From Ignavibacteria bacterium UBA2360 (lineage in GTDB: Bacteria; Bacteroidota; Ignavibacteria; Tepidaquicellales; OLB5): a stretch of DNA of 64,000 nt. Positions 34,396-43,462 of this stretch are shown piece after piece; position 1 is the stretch's first letter, and every line of letters starts with the position of its first letter. A program made the translations under genes and the position numbers. Below the pieces are notes generated by a model. The model saw nothing but the letters and a program-made list of their open reading frames with translations, was not told where the DNA came from and did no database searches. Where the stretch lies: assembly GCA_002344125.1 (NCBI GenBank), contig DDTQ01000009.1, forward strand, positions 120,192-184,191, in the 5' to 3' direction.

Positions 34396-35505
34396 ATGGA
34401 ATTAAAAAATATTCAAATGGTAGATACTAAAACCCAGTATCTGAAAATTAAAAAAGAAATTGATGCTGCTATACAAAGTGTTATAGATAGTACTCAGTTC
34501 ATACAAGGACCCGCGGTTAAGTGTTTTGAAAGTAACGTTGAAAAATACCTGGGAGCAAAACATGCAATTGGCTGCGCATCCGGAACCGATGCATTGCAAA
34601 TTGCTATGATGGCACTTGATATCAAACCCGGTGATGAGATATTAACTACACCATTTACTTTTGTTGCTACCACCGAAACAATTGCAATTTTGGGTGCGGT
34701 TCCTGTTTATGTTGATATTGATCCAAAATCTTACAACATGGATGTAAGTAAAATTGAAGCAAAGATCACATCTAAAACCAAAGCCATTATGCCTGTTCAT
34801 CTCTACGGGCAGCCTTGTGATATGGATCCAATTATGGATATTGCAAAGAAGCATAAACTGTATGTTATAGAAGATGCGGCACAGGCATTTGGAGCGCAGT
34901 ATAACGGCAAAATGATCTGCACTATAGGCGATATCGGATGTATCAGCTTTTACCCGAGTAAGAATCTCGGTGCTTTTGGTGATGGGGGAATGATCACAAC
35001 TAATAATGACACTCTTGCAGAAAAGATAAGGATGATAATTTCACACGGTTCAAAAAAGAAATATTACCACGAAACCCTTGGTGTAAACAGCAGGCTTGAT
35101 TCTATTCAGGCTGCAATACTTGATGTTAAGCTCAAGTATCTTGATAAGTATTGCCAAGCCAGGCTTGATGCTGCTATGAAATACAACGAAAAGTTTAAGG
35201 GTATATTCGAAACTCCGTTTATAATGCCGGGAGTTAAGCATATATTCCACCAGTATTCCATCAGGGTTAAGAACAGAGATAAAATGATGGAATTCCTGAA
35301 GTCTCAGGGAATCCCTTCAATGATATATTACCCTGTGCCGCTACACATGCAGGAAGCCTACAAGTATTACTACAAACCGGGAGATTATCCTGTATCAGAA
35401 GAAATTGCTAAGGATATTATCTCGCTTCCTATGCACACAGAATTGACCGATGAACAGATAGATTTTATTGCTTCAAAAGTAATCGAATTTAATTCACTCC
35501 AATAA
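34396..35505 (+). CDS. DegT/DnrJ/EryC1/StrS family sugar aminotransferase
   Basis: A 369-aa PLP enzyme that aminates a nucleotide-bound keto-sugar. Motifs: GCASGTDALQIAMMAL near 61-76, FVATTETI, the AEDAAQ-type IEDAAQAFGA near 159-168, and SFYPSKNLGAFGDGG near 183-197, in which the Lys of SKNLG carries PLP. It shows that the polysaccharide contains an amino sugar made from a 3- or 4-keto intermediate. The dehydratase that makes the keto-sugar could be Gmd (perosamine-like route) or an enzyme encoded elsewhere. Confidence 0.94.
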   Translation: MELKNIQMVDTKTQYLKIKKEIDAAIQSVIDSTQFIQGPAVKCFESNVEKYLGAKHAIGCASGTDALQIAMMALDIKPGDEILTTPFTFVATTETIAILGAVPVYVDIDPKSYNMDVSKIEAKITSKTKAIMPVHLYGQPCDMDPIMDIAKKHKLYVIEDAAQAFGAQYNGKMICTIGDIGCISFYPSKNLGAFGDGGMITTNNDTLAEKIRMIISHGSKKKYYHETLGVNSRLDSIQAAILDVKLKYLDKYCQARLDAAMKYNEKFKGIFETPFIMPGVKHIFHQYSIRVKNRDKMMEFLKSQGIPSMIYYPVPLHMQEAYKYYYKPGDYPVSEEIAKDIISLPMHTELTDEQIDFIASKVIEFNSLQ

Positions 35506-35515
35506 ATAGTGTAAT

Positions 35516-36235
35516 TTGAAAAGAGCATTAATAATAATTCCAACCTACAACGAAGCTGAAAATATTGTAAATATTATCAATGAGCTTCTTGCGCTTGTAT
35601 GCGGCGGAGTTTCTATCGATATCCTGGTGGTTGATGATAATTCCACTGATGGAACCGCTATGCTTGTTAAGAATCTCAATAGTCAGCGGATACACATAAT
35701 AGAAAGACCCGGCAAAATGGGTCTGGGTACTGCTTATATCAGAGGTTTTAAATATGCCATAGAACATAGCTACGATTATGTTTTTGAAATGGACGCTGAT
35801 TTTTCGCATGATCCCGACGCAGTACCTGCATTTTTTGATAAGCTCAAAGAATATGATGTGGTTATAGGTTCCCGTTACATTGAAGGAATTGCTGTTGTTA
35901 ACTGGCCATTGAGCCGCTTGATGATTAGCATAGGAGCAAGTTATTATACCAGGATGATAACTTTCCTCCCCGTCAAAGATGTTACCGCCGGCTTTATGGC
36001 ATACAGGGTTGATTCATTAAAACAGATCGATTTTGATAAGGTACATTCAAATGGCTATTCCTTTCAGATCGAAATGAAGTTCAGAATGTGGAAAAAGGGT
36101 TTTAAATTGGTCGAGATTCCCATCGTATTTATTGATAGGAGAGCGGGCGTTTCAAAAATGTCAAGGAAAATTGTTTACGAAGCTATGTTCATGGTTTGGA
36201 AACTGAAGTTGAAGTCAATATTCAATAAATTATAA
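35516..36235 (+). CDS. Polyprenol monophosphomannose synthase (GT2, DPM1-like)
   Basis: A 239-aa GT-A enzyme with RALIIIPTYNEAENI at the N-terminus, VVDDNSTDGTA near 40-50, EMDADFSHDPDAVP near 90-103 (metal-binding DAD), GSRYIEG, and the GYSFQIEMKFR segment near 180-190. This pattern is that of dolichol/polyprenol-phosphate mannose synthases, which transfer mannose from GDP-mannose to a polyprenyl phosphate. No C-terminal membrane domain is fused. TTG start; the next Met would remove the nucleotide site. A likely partner is the GT39-like enzyme at 11498. Confidence 0.9.
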   Translation: MKRALIIIPTYNEAENIVNIINELLALVCGGVSIDILVVDDNSTDGTAMLVKNLNSQRIHIIERPGKMGLGTAYIRGFKYAIEHSYDYVFEMDADFSHDPDAVPAFFDKLKEYDVVIGSRYIEGIAVVNWPLSRLMISIGASYYTRMITFLPVKDVTAGFMAYRVDSLKQIDFDKVHSNGYSFQIEMKFRMWKKGFKLVEIPIVFIDRRAGVSKMSRKIVYEAMFMVWKLKLKSIFNKL

Positions 36236-36252
36236 ATTTTAAAGATCTGATA

Positions 36253-38253
36253 TTGGTTGATATATCTGTAATAATAGTTAATTATAACGTAAAAGAACTG
36301 TTAGAACAGTGTATCAATTCTATTCTTAAAGCTGCTGAAGGACTTAAAGTTGAAATAATTGTAGTTGATAACAACTCATTTGACGGAAGCATTGAATACC
36401 TGAAGAATAAATTTCCCTCACATCCATCACTTAAGCTGATTGAAAGTCCAATAAATCTTGGTTTCGCAAAAGCTAATAACCTTGGTGTGAAAGAAGCTAA
36501 AGGTGAATACCTTTTAATACTGAATCCTGATACTATATTGCAGGAAGATACCCTGGCTAGCTCACTTAAATTTTACAAATCTACTCCCGGTATCGGGGCT
36601 ATGACCTGTAAGCTGATTCTGCCAAACGGCAAGCTTGATCTTGCATGCCGAAGAAGCTTCCCTACACCGGCAGTTGCGGTTTACAGAATAATGGGCTTAA
36701 GCAGACTTTTCCCAAAAAGTAAAACATTCGGCAAATATAACCTTACATATCTTGACGAGAACAGTACTTATGAAGTGGATGCAATTGTAGGCGCATTTAT
36801 GCTGATCAAAAAAGATGTATATGAAAAGGTTAAAGGTTTTGATGAAGATTACTTTATGTATGGCGAAGATCTTGATCTTTGTTTCAGAATCAAAAAGGCG
36901 GGATATAAAATATATTATTTCCCCGATACATCAATTATCCATTACAAAGGCGAAAGCACTAAAAAAAGCAGCATTAGTTACGTGAATAATTTTTACGGGG
37001 CAATGCAGGTTTTTGTTAAAAAGAATCTCAATACCAGCTTCTGGCTTATGAACCTGCTTATAAGAATATCCATTATTTACAGGGCATCAATTTCATATTT
37101 ATCCAGACTGGTTAAAAATAATTACCCGGTTCTTCTGGATTTTTTGTTTATTGTCAGCGGAATGATCCTCGCTATTTACCAGCGATTTGAATTCTTCCCG
37201 CTGGAAGCATATACACTGGTAATTTTTGTTTATACATTTGTTTGGCTTATTACTTTGGCTCTAAGCGGGTCGTATAATAAGCTTGAAAAATTTTCTCTGG
37301 TTAAACCTTTAAATGGTATTCTTATTGGTTTTTTTGTAAACTCTTCATTCACATATTTTTTCAACGAATACGCTTTTTCCAGGGCCGTAGTTCTTAGGAC
37401 TGTTGTCAATACTTACCTGTTTATTGCGGCATGGAGACTCATTGCGAAGATAGTGAAGTATTCCAAAAGCAGAAGTATTTTTAAAACTACCAACACACTT
37501 ATAATAGGGAAAAATGAAGAAACTGAAAATTTCATTACAAAACTTAAGACCAGGGTAGATAGCGAGTATGATTTTATCGGATATATTTCTCCAAATTCAG
37601 GACATACCGAAGGTTTTATAGGTAACTTAAACAATCTCCAGGATATTGTTATATCAGAAAAGATCAAAAATATAGTTTTTGCGAAAAATGAGCTTACCAA
37701 TCAGCAAATACTTGATATGATGTGGTCCCTGAAAGATATGAATATCAGTTTTAAAATACTTGCAGGTGATAGTGATATCATTTTGGGTAAATCAGCTCTG
37801 GATAAAATTGATGATATTTATCTAATGCAGATTGAATATAATATCAATAAGAAATTCAATATATTTGTAAAACGAATTTTTGATGTTTTACTGGGTTTAT
37901 TTTCATTATTCACAATTTATCCGCTATCGCTTATAGTTTCAAAAATGCCCGCTGTTTACAGAAGGCATGAAAAATTCTTTAAAAAACTGCTGCTTATTCC
38001 GCGTGTTGTTACCGGAAAGTACAGTTTTGTTGGCAGGGCAACCTGGGATATGCCGCAGCAGGGAATGCAGTATCTGGGCAAAAACGGGCTGACGGGACTT
38101 GTCCAGATTAACCTCCACAGGAACCTGAGCGTTGATGAGATCGAATATTTTAATTTTTATTATGCTAAGAACCAGTCACTTGCACTGGATATTGAAATAC
38201 TATTGAAGACTTTATCTTTATTTTTATTTAGAAAGAACGTACCAAACCTATGA
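36253..38253 (+). CDS. Fusion: GT2 glycosyltransferase plus degenerate phosphoglycosyl transferase
   Basis: A 666-aa two-part protein. Residues 1-260 form a GT2 domain (VDISVIIVNYNVKELLEQCI, VVDNNSFDGS, NLGFAKANN, LNPDTI, YFMYGEDLDLCFRI). From about 263 to 410 come five hydrophobic helices, then a Rossmann-like region (TNTLIIGKNEETENF, about 412-520) and a tail (about 540-666) that follows WbaP-type sugar transferases: KRIFDVLLGLFSLFTIYPLSLI, GKYSFVGRATW, GLTGLVQI, and FYYAKNQSLALDIEILLKTL. The KFRSM and DELPQ segments with the catalytic Asp-Glu are absent, so the second half is probably not an active transferase. TTG start; overlaps accA by 4 bases. Confidence 0.85.
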   Translation: MVDISVIIVNYNVKELLEQCINSILKAAEGLKVEIIVVDNNSFDGSIEYLKNKFPSHPSLKLIESPINLGFAKANNLGVKEAKGEYLLILNPDTILQEDTLASSLKFYKSTPGIGAMTCKLILPNGKLDLACRRSFPTPAVAVYRIMGLSRLFPKSKTFGKYNLTYLDENSTYEVDAIVGAFMLIKKDVYEKVKGFDEDYFMYGEDLDLCFRIKKAGYKIYYFPDTSIIHYKGESTKKSSISYVNNFYGAMQVFVKKNLNTSFWLMNLLIRISIIYRASISYLSRLVKNNYPVLLDFLFIVSGMILAIYQRFEFFPLEAYTLVIFVYTFVWLITLALSGSYNKLEKFSLVKPLNGILIGFFVNSSFTYFFNEYAFSRAVVLRTVVNTYLFIAAWRLIAKIVKYSKSRSIFKTTNTLIIGKNEETENFITKLKTRVDSEYDFIGYISPNSGHTEGFIGNLNNLQDIVISEKIKNIVFAKNELTNQQILDMMWSLKDMNISFKILAGDSDIILGKSALDKIDDIYLMQIEYNINKKFNIFVKRIFDVLLGLFSLFTIYPLSLIVSKMPAVYRRHEKFFKKLLLIPRVVTGKYSFVGRATWDMPQQGMQYLGKNGLTGLVQINLHRNLSVDEIEYFNFYYAKNQSLALDIEILLKTLSLFLFRKNVPNL

Positions 38254-39200
38254 GCAAGAACGTATTGGAATTTGAAAAACCTATCATTGAGCTTGAGCAC
38301 AAGATAGAAGAAATGCGTGCCCTATCCGATAGCCTTGATATCTCTAATGAAATTGGAAAGCTTGAAAAGAAAGTTAATGAACTGAGAACATCAGTTTACA
38401 AAAACCTCACACGCTGGCAGATAGTCCAGATAGCAAGACATCCTGAAAGACCCTACAGTCTTGATTACATTTATTTAATGACCGAGAACTTCATCGAAAT
38501 GCATGGCGATAGAGCCTACGGCGATGATAAAGCTGTTGTTGGCGGATTCGCAATGCTTGAAGGCAAACCTGTTATGATAATTGGCCAGCAAAAGGGCAGG
38601 GATACTAAATCAAATATATACCGCAACTTTGGAATGATGAATCCAGATGGATACCGCAAGGCACTTAGGCTGATGAAGCTTGCTGAAAAATTCAATAGAC
38701 CCGTAGTTACGCTGATCGATACTCCCGGCGCGAACCCCGGCATTGAAGCCGAAGAACGCGGACAGGCGGAAGCTATCGCAAGGAATATTATGGAAATGAG
38801 CAGGCTTAAAGTGCCCATCATTGTTTGTATAATCGGCGAAGGAGCATCAGGCGGAGCGTTTGGCATTGGTGTTGGTGATAGGATCCTTATGCTTGAATAT
38901 TGCTGGTACTCTGTTATTTCACCGGAATCCTGCTCAAGCATACTTTTCCGCTCGTGGGAATACAAAGAACAGGCAGCGGAAGCTCTGCAGCTTACAGCCA
39001 ATGACCTGGTTAAACATAAAATTGTTGATAGAATTGTAAAAGAACCCGAAGGCGGAGCGCATCGTAACCACAAAGAAGCAGCAGAGCTGCTTAAGGCTGC
39101 TATTCTTGATGAATTGAAGCAGCTTGAAAAAACTGATCCCGATAAATTCCTTGACCAGCGCACCAAAAAATACAGCGTTATGGGTTATTGGGAAGGTTAA
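38250..39200 (+). CDS. accA: Acetyl-CoA carboxylase carboxyltransferase subunit alpha
   Basis: A 316-aa carboxyltransferase alpha chain that, with AccD, moves the carboxyl group from biotin-BCCP to acetyl-CoA to form malonyl-CoA. Typical features: a coiled N-terminus (LEHKIEEMRALSDSLD), ARHPERPYSLDYI near 61-73, IGQQKGRDTK near 110-119, LIDTPGANPGIEAEERGQAEAIA near 153-175, and EGGAHRNHKEAA. Length and sequence are normal. accD, accB and accC are not nearby. It overlaps the upstream fusion gene (ATGA) and is probably read from the same transcript. Confidence 0.96.
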   Translation: MSKNVLEFEKPIIELEHKIEEMRALSDSLDISNEIGKLEKKVNELRTSVYKNLTRWQIVQIARHPERPYSLDYIYLMTENFIEMHGDRAYGDDKAVVGGFAMLEGKPVMIIGQQKGRDTKSNIYRNFGMMNPDGYRKALRLMKLAEKFNRPVVTLIDTPGANPGIEAEERGQAEAIARNIMEMSRLKVPIIVCIIGEGASGGAFGIGVGDRILMLEYCWYSVISPESCSSILFRSWEYKEQAAEALQLTANDLVKHKIVDRIVKEPEGGAHRNHKEAAELLKAAILDELKQLEKTDPDKFLDQRTKKYSVMGYWEG

Positions 39201-39224
39201 TAATTTAAATCCATTACTTAAAAA

Positions 39225-40547
39225 ATGAATACTGATATTGTTGATAAACAGGCTAAGTTCCTTGTAAAAGGGGCGAAGCCTCTGCATGGTTCCATCCGCA
39301 TAAGCGGCGCTAAAAATGCCGCTTCAAAACTTATTATTGCTTCACTTCTGACTGATGAACCCGTTAGACTGATAAATGTTCCTGTAAGTATAAGCGAAAT
39401 TAAAGTTACACGAAGGATTATTGAATCACTAGGTGCGAAGTTTTCTAAGTTCACCAATGATGAACTGATTGTTCAAACTAAAAAGATACACGATATTTCT
39501 TTTTCAGCGTCACTGGGACTTATTAACAGGATTGGCGTACTTACTGCGGGTCCGCTATTGCTCAGATCAGGCGAAGCCAAGATACCCAAACCCGGCGGCG
39601 ATCAAATTGGTGCAAGACCCATTAACTTCCATCTTGATGCGTTGATAAAACTTGGCGCTAGTGTAAAAGAGCACAAGGATTTTTATCTGCTCAAAGCGAA
39701 GCGCCTCATTGGCACCGATATAACCTTGCCATTCCCTTCAGTTGGCGCCACTGAAAATATTATCATAACCGCTTCGCTTGCCATAGGCAAAACTACAATT
39801 CACAATGCGGCAATTGAACCCGAGATCATGGATCTCATTATGCTTCTGCAGAAGATGGGCGCGATAATTGATGTTAAAACTGACCGTACAATTGTTATTA
39901 CGGGAGTGGATAAACTCTGCAGTGCGGAGCACCGCGTGATACCCGATAGACTCGAAGCTGCATCATTTGCATGTGCTGCTATTGCGTCAAAAGGGGATGT
40001 AACCATCCAAGATGCGCGCCATGCCGATATGATTACATTCCTTAATACCATCAGGCTCATAGGCGCAGAGTATGAAGTACTCAAAGATGGTATCAGGTTT
40101 TATTACAAAGGAGACCTGAAACCAATATCAATTGAAACAGACGTACACCCCGGATTTATGACTGACTGGCAGCCGCCTATGACCATTTTGCTTACACAGG
40201 CCAACGGTATCAGCACACTGCACGAAACAGTTTACGAAAACCGGTTTGGTTATATTAAAGAGTTAAACAAAATGGGTGCGGCTATTGAACTCACTAACGA
40301 TTGCCTGGGCACTCCCTGCCGCTTTAACGGAACCAATTACTACCACAGTGCAGTGATAAAAGGTAAAACACCGCTGCACAGCGCCGAAATAAATGTGCCA
40401 GATATCCGCGCTGGATTTTCATACTTAGTTGCGGCAATTCTTGCCAAGGGTGAAACCCTTGTACACGGAATCCATTACATCGATAGGGGCTACGAGAACA
40501 TTGATAAAAAACTCCGCAAACTCGGCGTGAAGATAAAGAGGGTGTAA
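39225..40547 (+). CDS. murA: UDP-N-acetylglucosamine 1-carboxyvinyltransferase with Cys-to-Asp active site
   Basis: A 440-aa EPSP-synthase-fold enzyme catalysing the first committed step of peptidoglycan synthesis, transfer of enolpyruvate from PEP to UDP-GlcNAc. The Lys30-Asn31 pair (SGAKNAASKL), GARP loop, EPEI, PDRLEA, VYENRFGYI and HIDRGYENI are present. In E. coli the catalytic loop reads PGGCTIGARP with Cys115; here it is PGGDQIGARP, so the position is Asp126 (codon gat at 39600). Asp at this site is known from Mycobacterium and Chlamydia MurA and makes the enzyme insensitive to fosfomycin. The FMTDWQPP segment is also a variant of FPTDMQ. Starts 24 bases after accA. Confidence 0.95.
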   Translation: MNTDIVDKQAKFLVKGAKPLHGSIRISGAKNAASKLIIASLLTDEPVRLINVPVSISEIKVTRRIIESLGAKFSKFTNDELIVQTKKIHDISFSASLGLINRIGVLTAGPLLLRSGEAKIPKPGGDQIGARPINFHLDALIKLGASVKEHKDFYLLKAKRLIGTDITLPFPSVGATENIIITASLAIGKTTIHNAAIEPEIMDLIMLLQKMGAIIDVKTDRTIVITGVDKLCSAEHRVIPDRLEAASFACAAIASKGDVTIQDARHADMITFLNTIRLIGAEYEVLKDGIRFYYKGDLKPISIETDVHPGFMTDWQPPMTILLTQANGISTLHETVYENRFGYIKELNKMGAAIELTNDCLGTPCRFNGTNYYHSAVIKGKTPLHSAEINVPDIRAGFSYLVAAILAKGETLVHGIHYIDRGYENIDKKLRKLGVKIKRV

Positions 40548-40623
40548 TAATTTCGTATAATTAAGATGAAAAATTATATTTTTTTGCTTAAAGCATTTAT
40601 CTTCTAATTTTTCGCCTACAAAA

Positions 40624-42144
40624 ATGAAAAGTAAAATCGTCTTCTATTTTATCCTTTCTGTTCTGTCGTTGGTAAATTCCAAATATATATTTGCTGCTGA
40701 TACAAATGCAATTTCATACTTTCCATTACAAATTGGGAATGTATATGTTTACAATGTATCTATCACTCAATCCGGCCAGCCGCCACAGTCCACAATATAC
40801 AGAGGATCAGTTATTGCGGATACTTTACTCTTAAACAATAGGTATTTTAAGTTATCAGGTTTTCCAAAATATGTGACAGGGTGGTATAGAGTTGATTCAC
40901 TCACCGGCAGCCTTATGAAGCTTGATACTACAAATAATTGTCCCTATTATGTTTCAGAAACATTTGTGGATAGTCTCGCTGCTTTGCAGTGTAACAACAT
41001 AAAAATCAGTGGTCAAACACCAATTTATACCCAGTTTACTTGCAATACATTTGATACATTAAGTATCTTCTCATCTCTTACTCTTAAAAAAATATTTAAA
41101 TATTATTTCTTTTTTTCTTCTTCACAAACTACCTATAATACTCATTATGCGAAGAATATAGGTATGTATAGATATTATTCCTCTGGTTCTTATGGATTCA
41201 ATTTTAGCATCTCAAACAGTTCACTAAAAGGATGTGTTGTGAACGGGGTACTTTATGGTGATACTACGATACCTGTGAATGTAATACGTAAAAACTTTTT
41301 TCCTTTAGCAATTGGTAATAGATATATTTATCTGAAAACGTGGAGCTCATTAAGCGGAGGCGGTTCAAAGATCGAGACATTTATAATTAATGCTGATACT
41401 ATAGCTTATGGTAAAAAATATTTCAGAGCTGAAAATTTTCCTTTCATTGATAATAAGTGGATTAGAGTGGATTCAATAACGGGCAGTTTATATAGTTTTG
41501 ATAGAAACAACAGCTGTTCTTTTTACGACCATGAAATGATTATTGATAGTTTGCTGGCAGGATTGGGTGATTCTACCAAGAACTGCTTATCGTTTAATTC
41601 CCGTTCTGAATGTTCTGATACTTCATATATTAATTTGTTTGGAAAACTTGTACAAAAAAAGAAGTTTGATGTTAATTGTTCAGTCCCGCCTGTATCCACC
41701 TGCAGCTCATACCGGATTTATTTAGATTCGATAGGACTATACCGTTATAGCAATGCTTCCTCAGGAGGTGGAGGAAGCGGAGTCGTTTCATGGGTACTAA
41801 GGGGTGGTATTTTAAATGGGACAGTTTTCGGTGATACTTCTACAGTAATCGGCATAAACAATATTACATCTGAAGTTTCAGATAAATATGATTTATCTCA
41901 AAACTATCCAAATCCTTTCAACCCTGTTACAAATATTGAATTTGAAATACCTAAGAAGTCATTTGTAAAACTGATTATATATGACCTATTAGGCAGCGAA
42001 ATGGAAACCCTGGTAAGCGAAGATCTTTCACCGGGAAAATATAGTTCATCATGGGATGCATCTAAGTATTCAAGCGGTGTATATTATTATAAGCTTGTAA
42101 CAGATAGTTACTCAGAATCAAAAAAAATGGTGTTGATTAAGTAA
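40624..42144 (+). CDS. Secreted protein with type IX secretion C-terminal sorting domain
   Basis: A 506-aa exported protein: signal peptide about 1-25, a body with two related halves (each with FPLQIGNVYVYN or FPLAIGNRYIYL, then YRVDSLTGSLMKLD or IRVDSITGSLYSFD), then the sorting domain from about 425: LSQNYPNPFNPVTNIEFEIP, IYDLLGSEMETLV, LSPGKYSSSWDAS, GVYYYKL and KKMVLIK. The domain directs crossing of the outer membrane by type IX secretion. The duplicated body has no known function; several Cys residues (for example NNCPYY, NNSCSFY) may form disulphides. Confidence 0.88.
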   Translation: MKSKIVFYFILSVLSLVNSKYIFAADTNAISYFPLQIGNVYVYNVSITQSGQPPQSTIYRGSVIADTLLLNNRYFKLSGFPKYVTGWYRVDSLTGSLMKLDTTNNCPYYVSETFVDSLAALQCNNIKISGQTPIYTQFTCNTFDTLSIFSSLTLKKIFKYYFFFSSSQTTYNTHYAKNIGMYRYYSSGSYGFNFSISNSSLKGCVVNGVLYGDTTIPVNVIRKNFFPLAIGNRYIYLKTWSSLSGGGSKIETFIINADTIAYGKKYFRAENFPFIDNKWIRVDSITGSLYSFDRNNSCSFYDHEMIIDSLLAGLGDSTKNCLSFNSRSECSDTSYINLFGKLVQKKKFDVNCSVPPVSTCSSYRIYLDSIGLYRYSNASSGGGGSGVVSWVLRGGILNGTVFGDTSTVIGINNITSEVSDKYDLSQNYPNPFNPVTNIEFEIPKKSFVKLIIYDLLGSEMETLVSEDLSPGKYSSSWDASKYSSGVYYYKLVTDSYSESKKMVLIK

Positions 42145-42481
42145 TGGAATTATTTAAGAAACCTTGTTTCTAAGGTTGCTGAAGTGAAAAAATGCATCCC
42201 GCTACGCAAAAGCGTGGAACTGCAAGAAACGCAGAAAGTAAAAAACAAAAATGAAATTCGAGTGAATTAGTGCAATTAGTGTCTAAGTTTCTAATATTCA
42301 TGTTCCGCTGCGCGGCACAGGCACAGGGCAGGAATGGCAATAAAGTGCCAACAAAAAACCCCACTGGACTTTCCAGTGGGGTTCTTTGGTTTTATAACTG
42401 TACGATTTGTGCTTAATGTTTCTGTGCTTTTTATATCTCAGCAGTATGCTTAATTACTGCCGCTTTCGTGTCTTATTTATT
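42145..42481. other. Gene-less stretch between convergent genes
   Basis: About 337 bases without a supportable gene. It holds a word gaattagtgcaattagtg (about 42261-42278) of a common dispersed type, a small cgctgcgcggcacaggcacag region, and the strong hairpin at 42357-42383. A 64-aa minus-strand reading frame here (42170-42364) runs through the hairpin and is not credible. Confidence 0.6.
42357..42383. terminator. Strong intrinsic terminator between convergent genes
   Basis: Perfect 12-bp stem AACCCCACTGGA/TCCAGTGGGGTT with a 3-base loop. On the minus strand it runs straight into TTTTTTGTTGG, so it mainly ends the rlpA transcript; on the plus strand it is followed by ctttggtttt and could also stop the sorting-domain protein transcript. 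Confidence 0.92.
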
Positions 42482-43462
42482 TTACTCACCTATTTTTACC
42501 AGTTTAGGCTGGTATTTCAGCTTTGTTAAAGATTTCAGATCTTTCTTTGCGGATTTTTCTTTTTCATACAATCCCACCAGTACCTTATAGGTTACTGTTT
42601 TTGTGTTTGTATTGGGATCTGTAACCGCTATTTCTTCAAGAAATATCTTGGTGAATCCGTCGCGTTCCAAACGGCCGATTCTTCTATCGGCAAGCGATTT
42701 ATCGGTATATTCACCAACTTCTATTGAGTTACCTTTAACAACTGCCAGTTGGTTTGATATGTCATAGAAACGGATCAGTGAATCTATGTCATTTATCTGC
42801 TGAAAGAGGTTTGATTCTTTTTCTTTATCCTCTTCTGTTTTCGGTGTTACAACCTTGATCTTTAAGTTACCGTTCTGTTTCAGGTTCTTATTCAGTTCAA
42901 AGTCACTTGAAGTACCGTCTTCGCCTTCAAATTCAACGAACACCTTTGATTCAGCTTCAACTTTGCCGTTTATAAGCTCGGTTGTTTTGAACTCATTGGT
43001 ATCAATTTCTGTGATATCAATTTGTTCATGGGGATCAATACCCTGGCGAAGCATTTCAGCTTCTTCTTCAGTTATTTGCTCTATCTTTACCTCGGTAGTA
43101 CCGCCCATTCCTATTGCTTCCTTGGAAGCTTTGGAAAGATCTATGATCCTTCCTTTTATAAATGGGCCCCTGTCATTAATTCTTACTACGGTATGGAGAT
43201 TATTCTCTAGATTTGTGACCTTCAACAGGGTATTGAAGGGCAAGGTTTTGTGAGCCGCCGTGAAATCGTAGGTATCAAAACGTTCGCCATTGGCTGTTTT
43301 TCTACCATGGAATCCAGGGCCGTACCACGAAGCCTCGCCGGTTTCCACAAAGCTGGAGCCGGTAGGATCTCCGTTTGAGTAAGCACTTTCTGATATTGCA
43401 CCCGTAAGCACGAGTTGTACAGTTAAAAAAGAGAAGAACCACAAGATTCTTGTTTTAAACAA
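42482..43462 (-). CDS. rlpA: RlpA-like septal ring lytic transglycosylase with SPOR domain
   Basis: A 326-aa exported protein: signal peptide about 1-27, double-psi beta-barrel RlpA domain near 38-125 (GEASWYGPGFHGRKTANGE, AAHKTLPFNTLLKVTN, VVRINDRGPFIKGRIIDLS with the catalytic Asp in NDRGP), an acidic linker, and a C-terminal SPOR-like domain (about 240-326) that binds denuded peptidoglycan at the division site. No lipobox Cys, unlike E. coli RlpA. TTG start with a strong AAGGAG 7 bases upstream. It has a 5' leader with an 8-bp inverted repeat. Confidence 0.92.
   Translation of the reverse strand: MFKTRILWFFSFLTVQLVLTGAISESAYSNGDPTGSSFVETGEASWYGPGFHGRKTANGERFDTYDFTAAHKTLPFNTLLKVTNLENNLHTVVRINDRGPFIKGRIIDLSKASKEAIGMGGTTEVKIEQITEEEAEMLRQGIDPHEQIDITEIDTNEFKTTELINGKVEAESKVFVEFEGEDGTSSDFELNKNLKQNGNLKIKVVTPKTEEDKEKESNLFQQINDIDSLIRFYDISNQLAVVKGNSIEVGEYTDKSLADRRIGRLERDGFTKIFLEEIAVTDPNTNTKTVTYKVLVGLYEKEKSAKKDLKSLTKLKYQPKLVKIGE

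Noticed and set aside
36253..38253. Two separate genes wrongly joined
   Set aside because: The reading frame is open through the GT2 part, the helices and the transferase-like part with no stop or frameshift, and no internal start site stands out.
38516..39166. 216-aa antisense ORF in accA
   Set aside because: Shadow of a strongly conserved gene with good codon structure; antisense protein has no domain features.
42170..42364. 64-aa minus-strand ORF
   Set aside because: Runs out of the strong 42357-42383 terminator hairpin and has no start signal.
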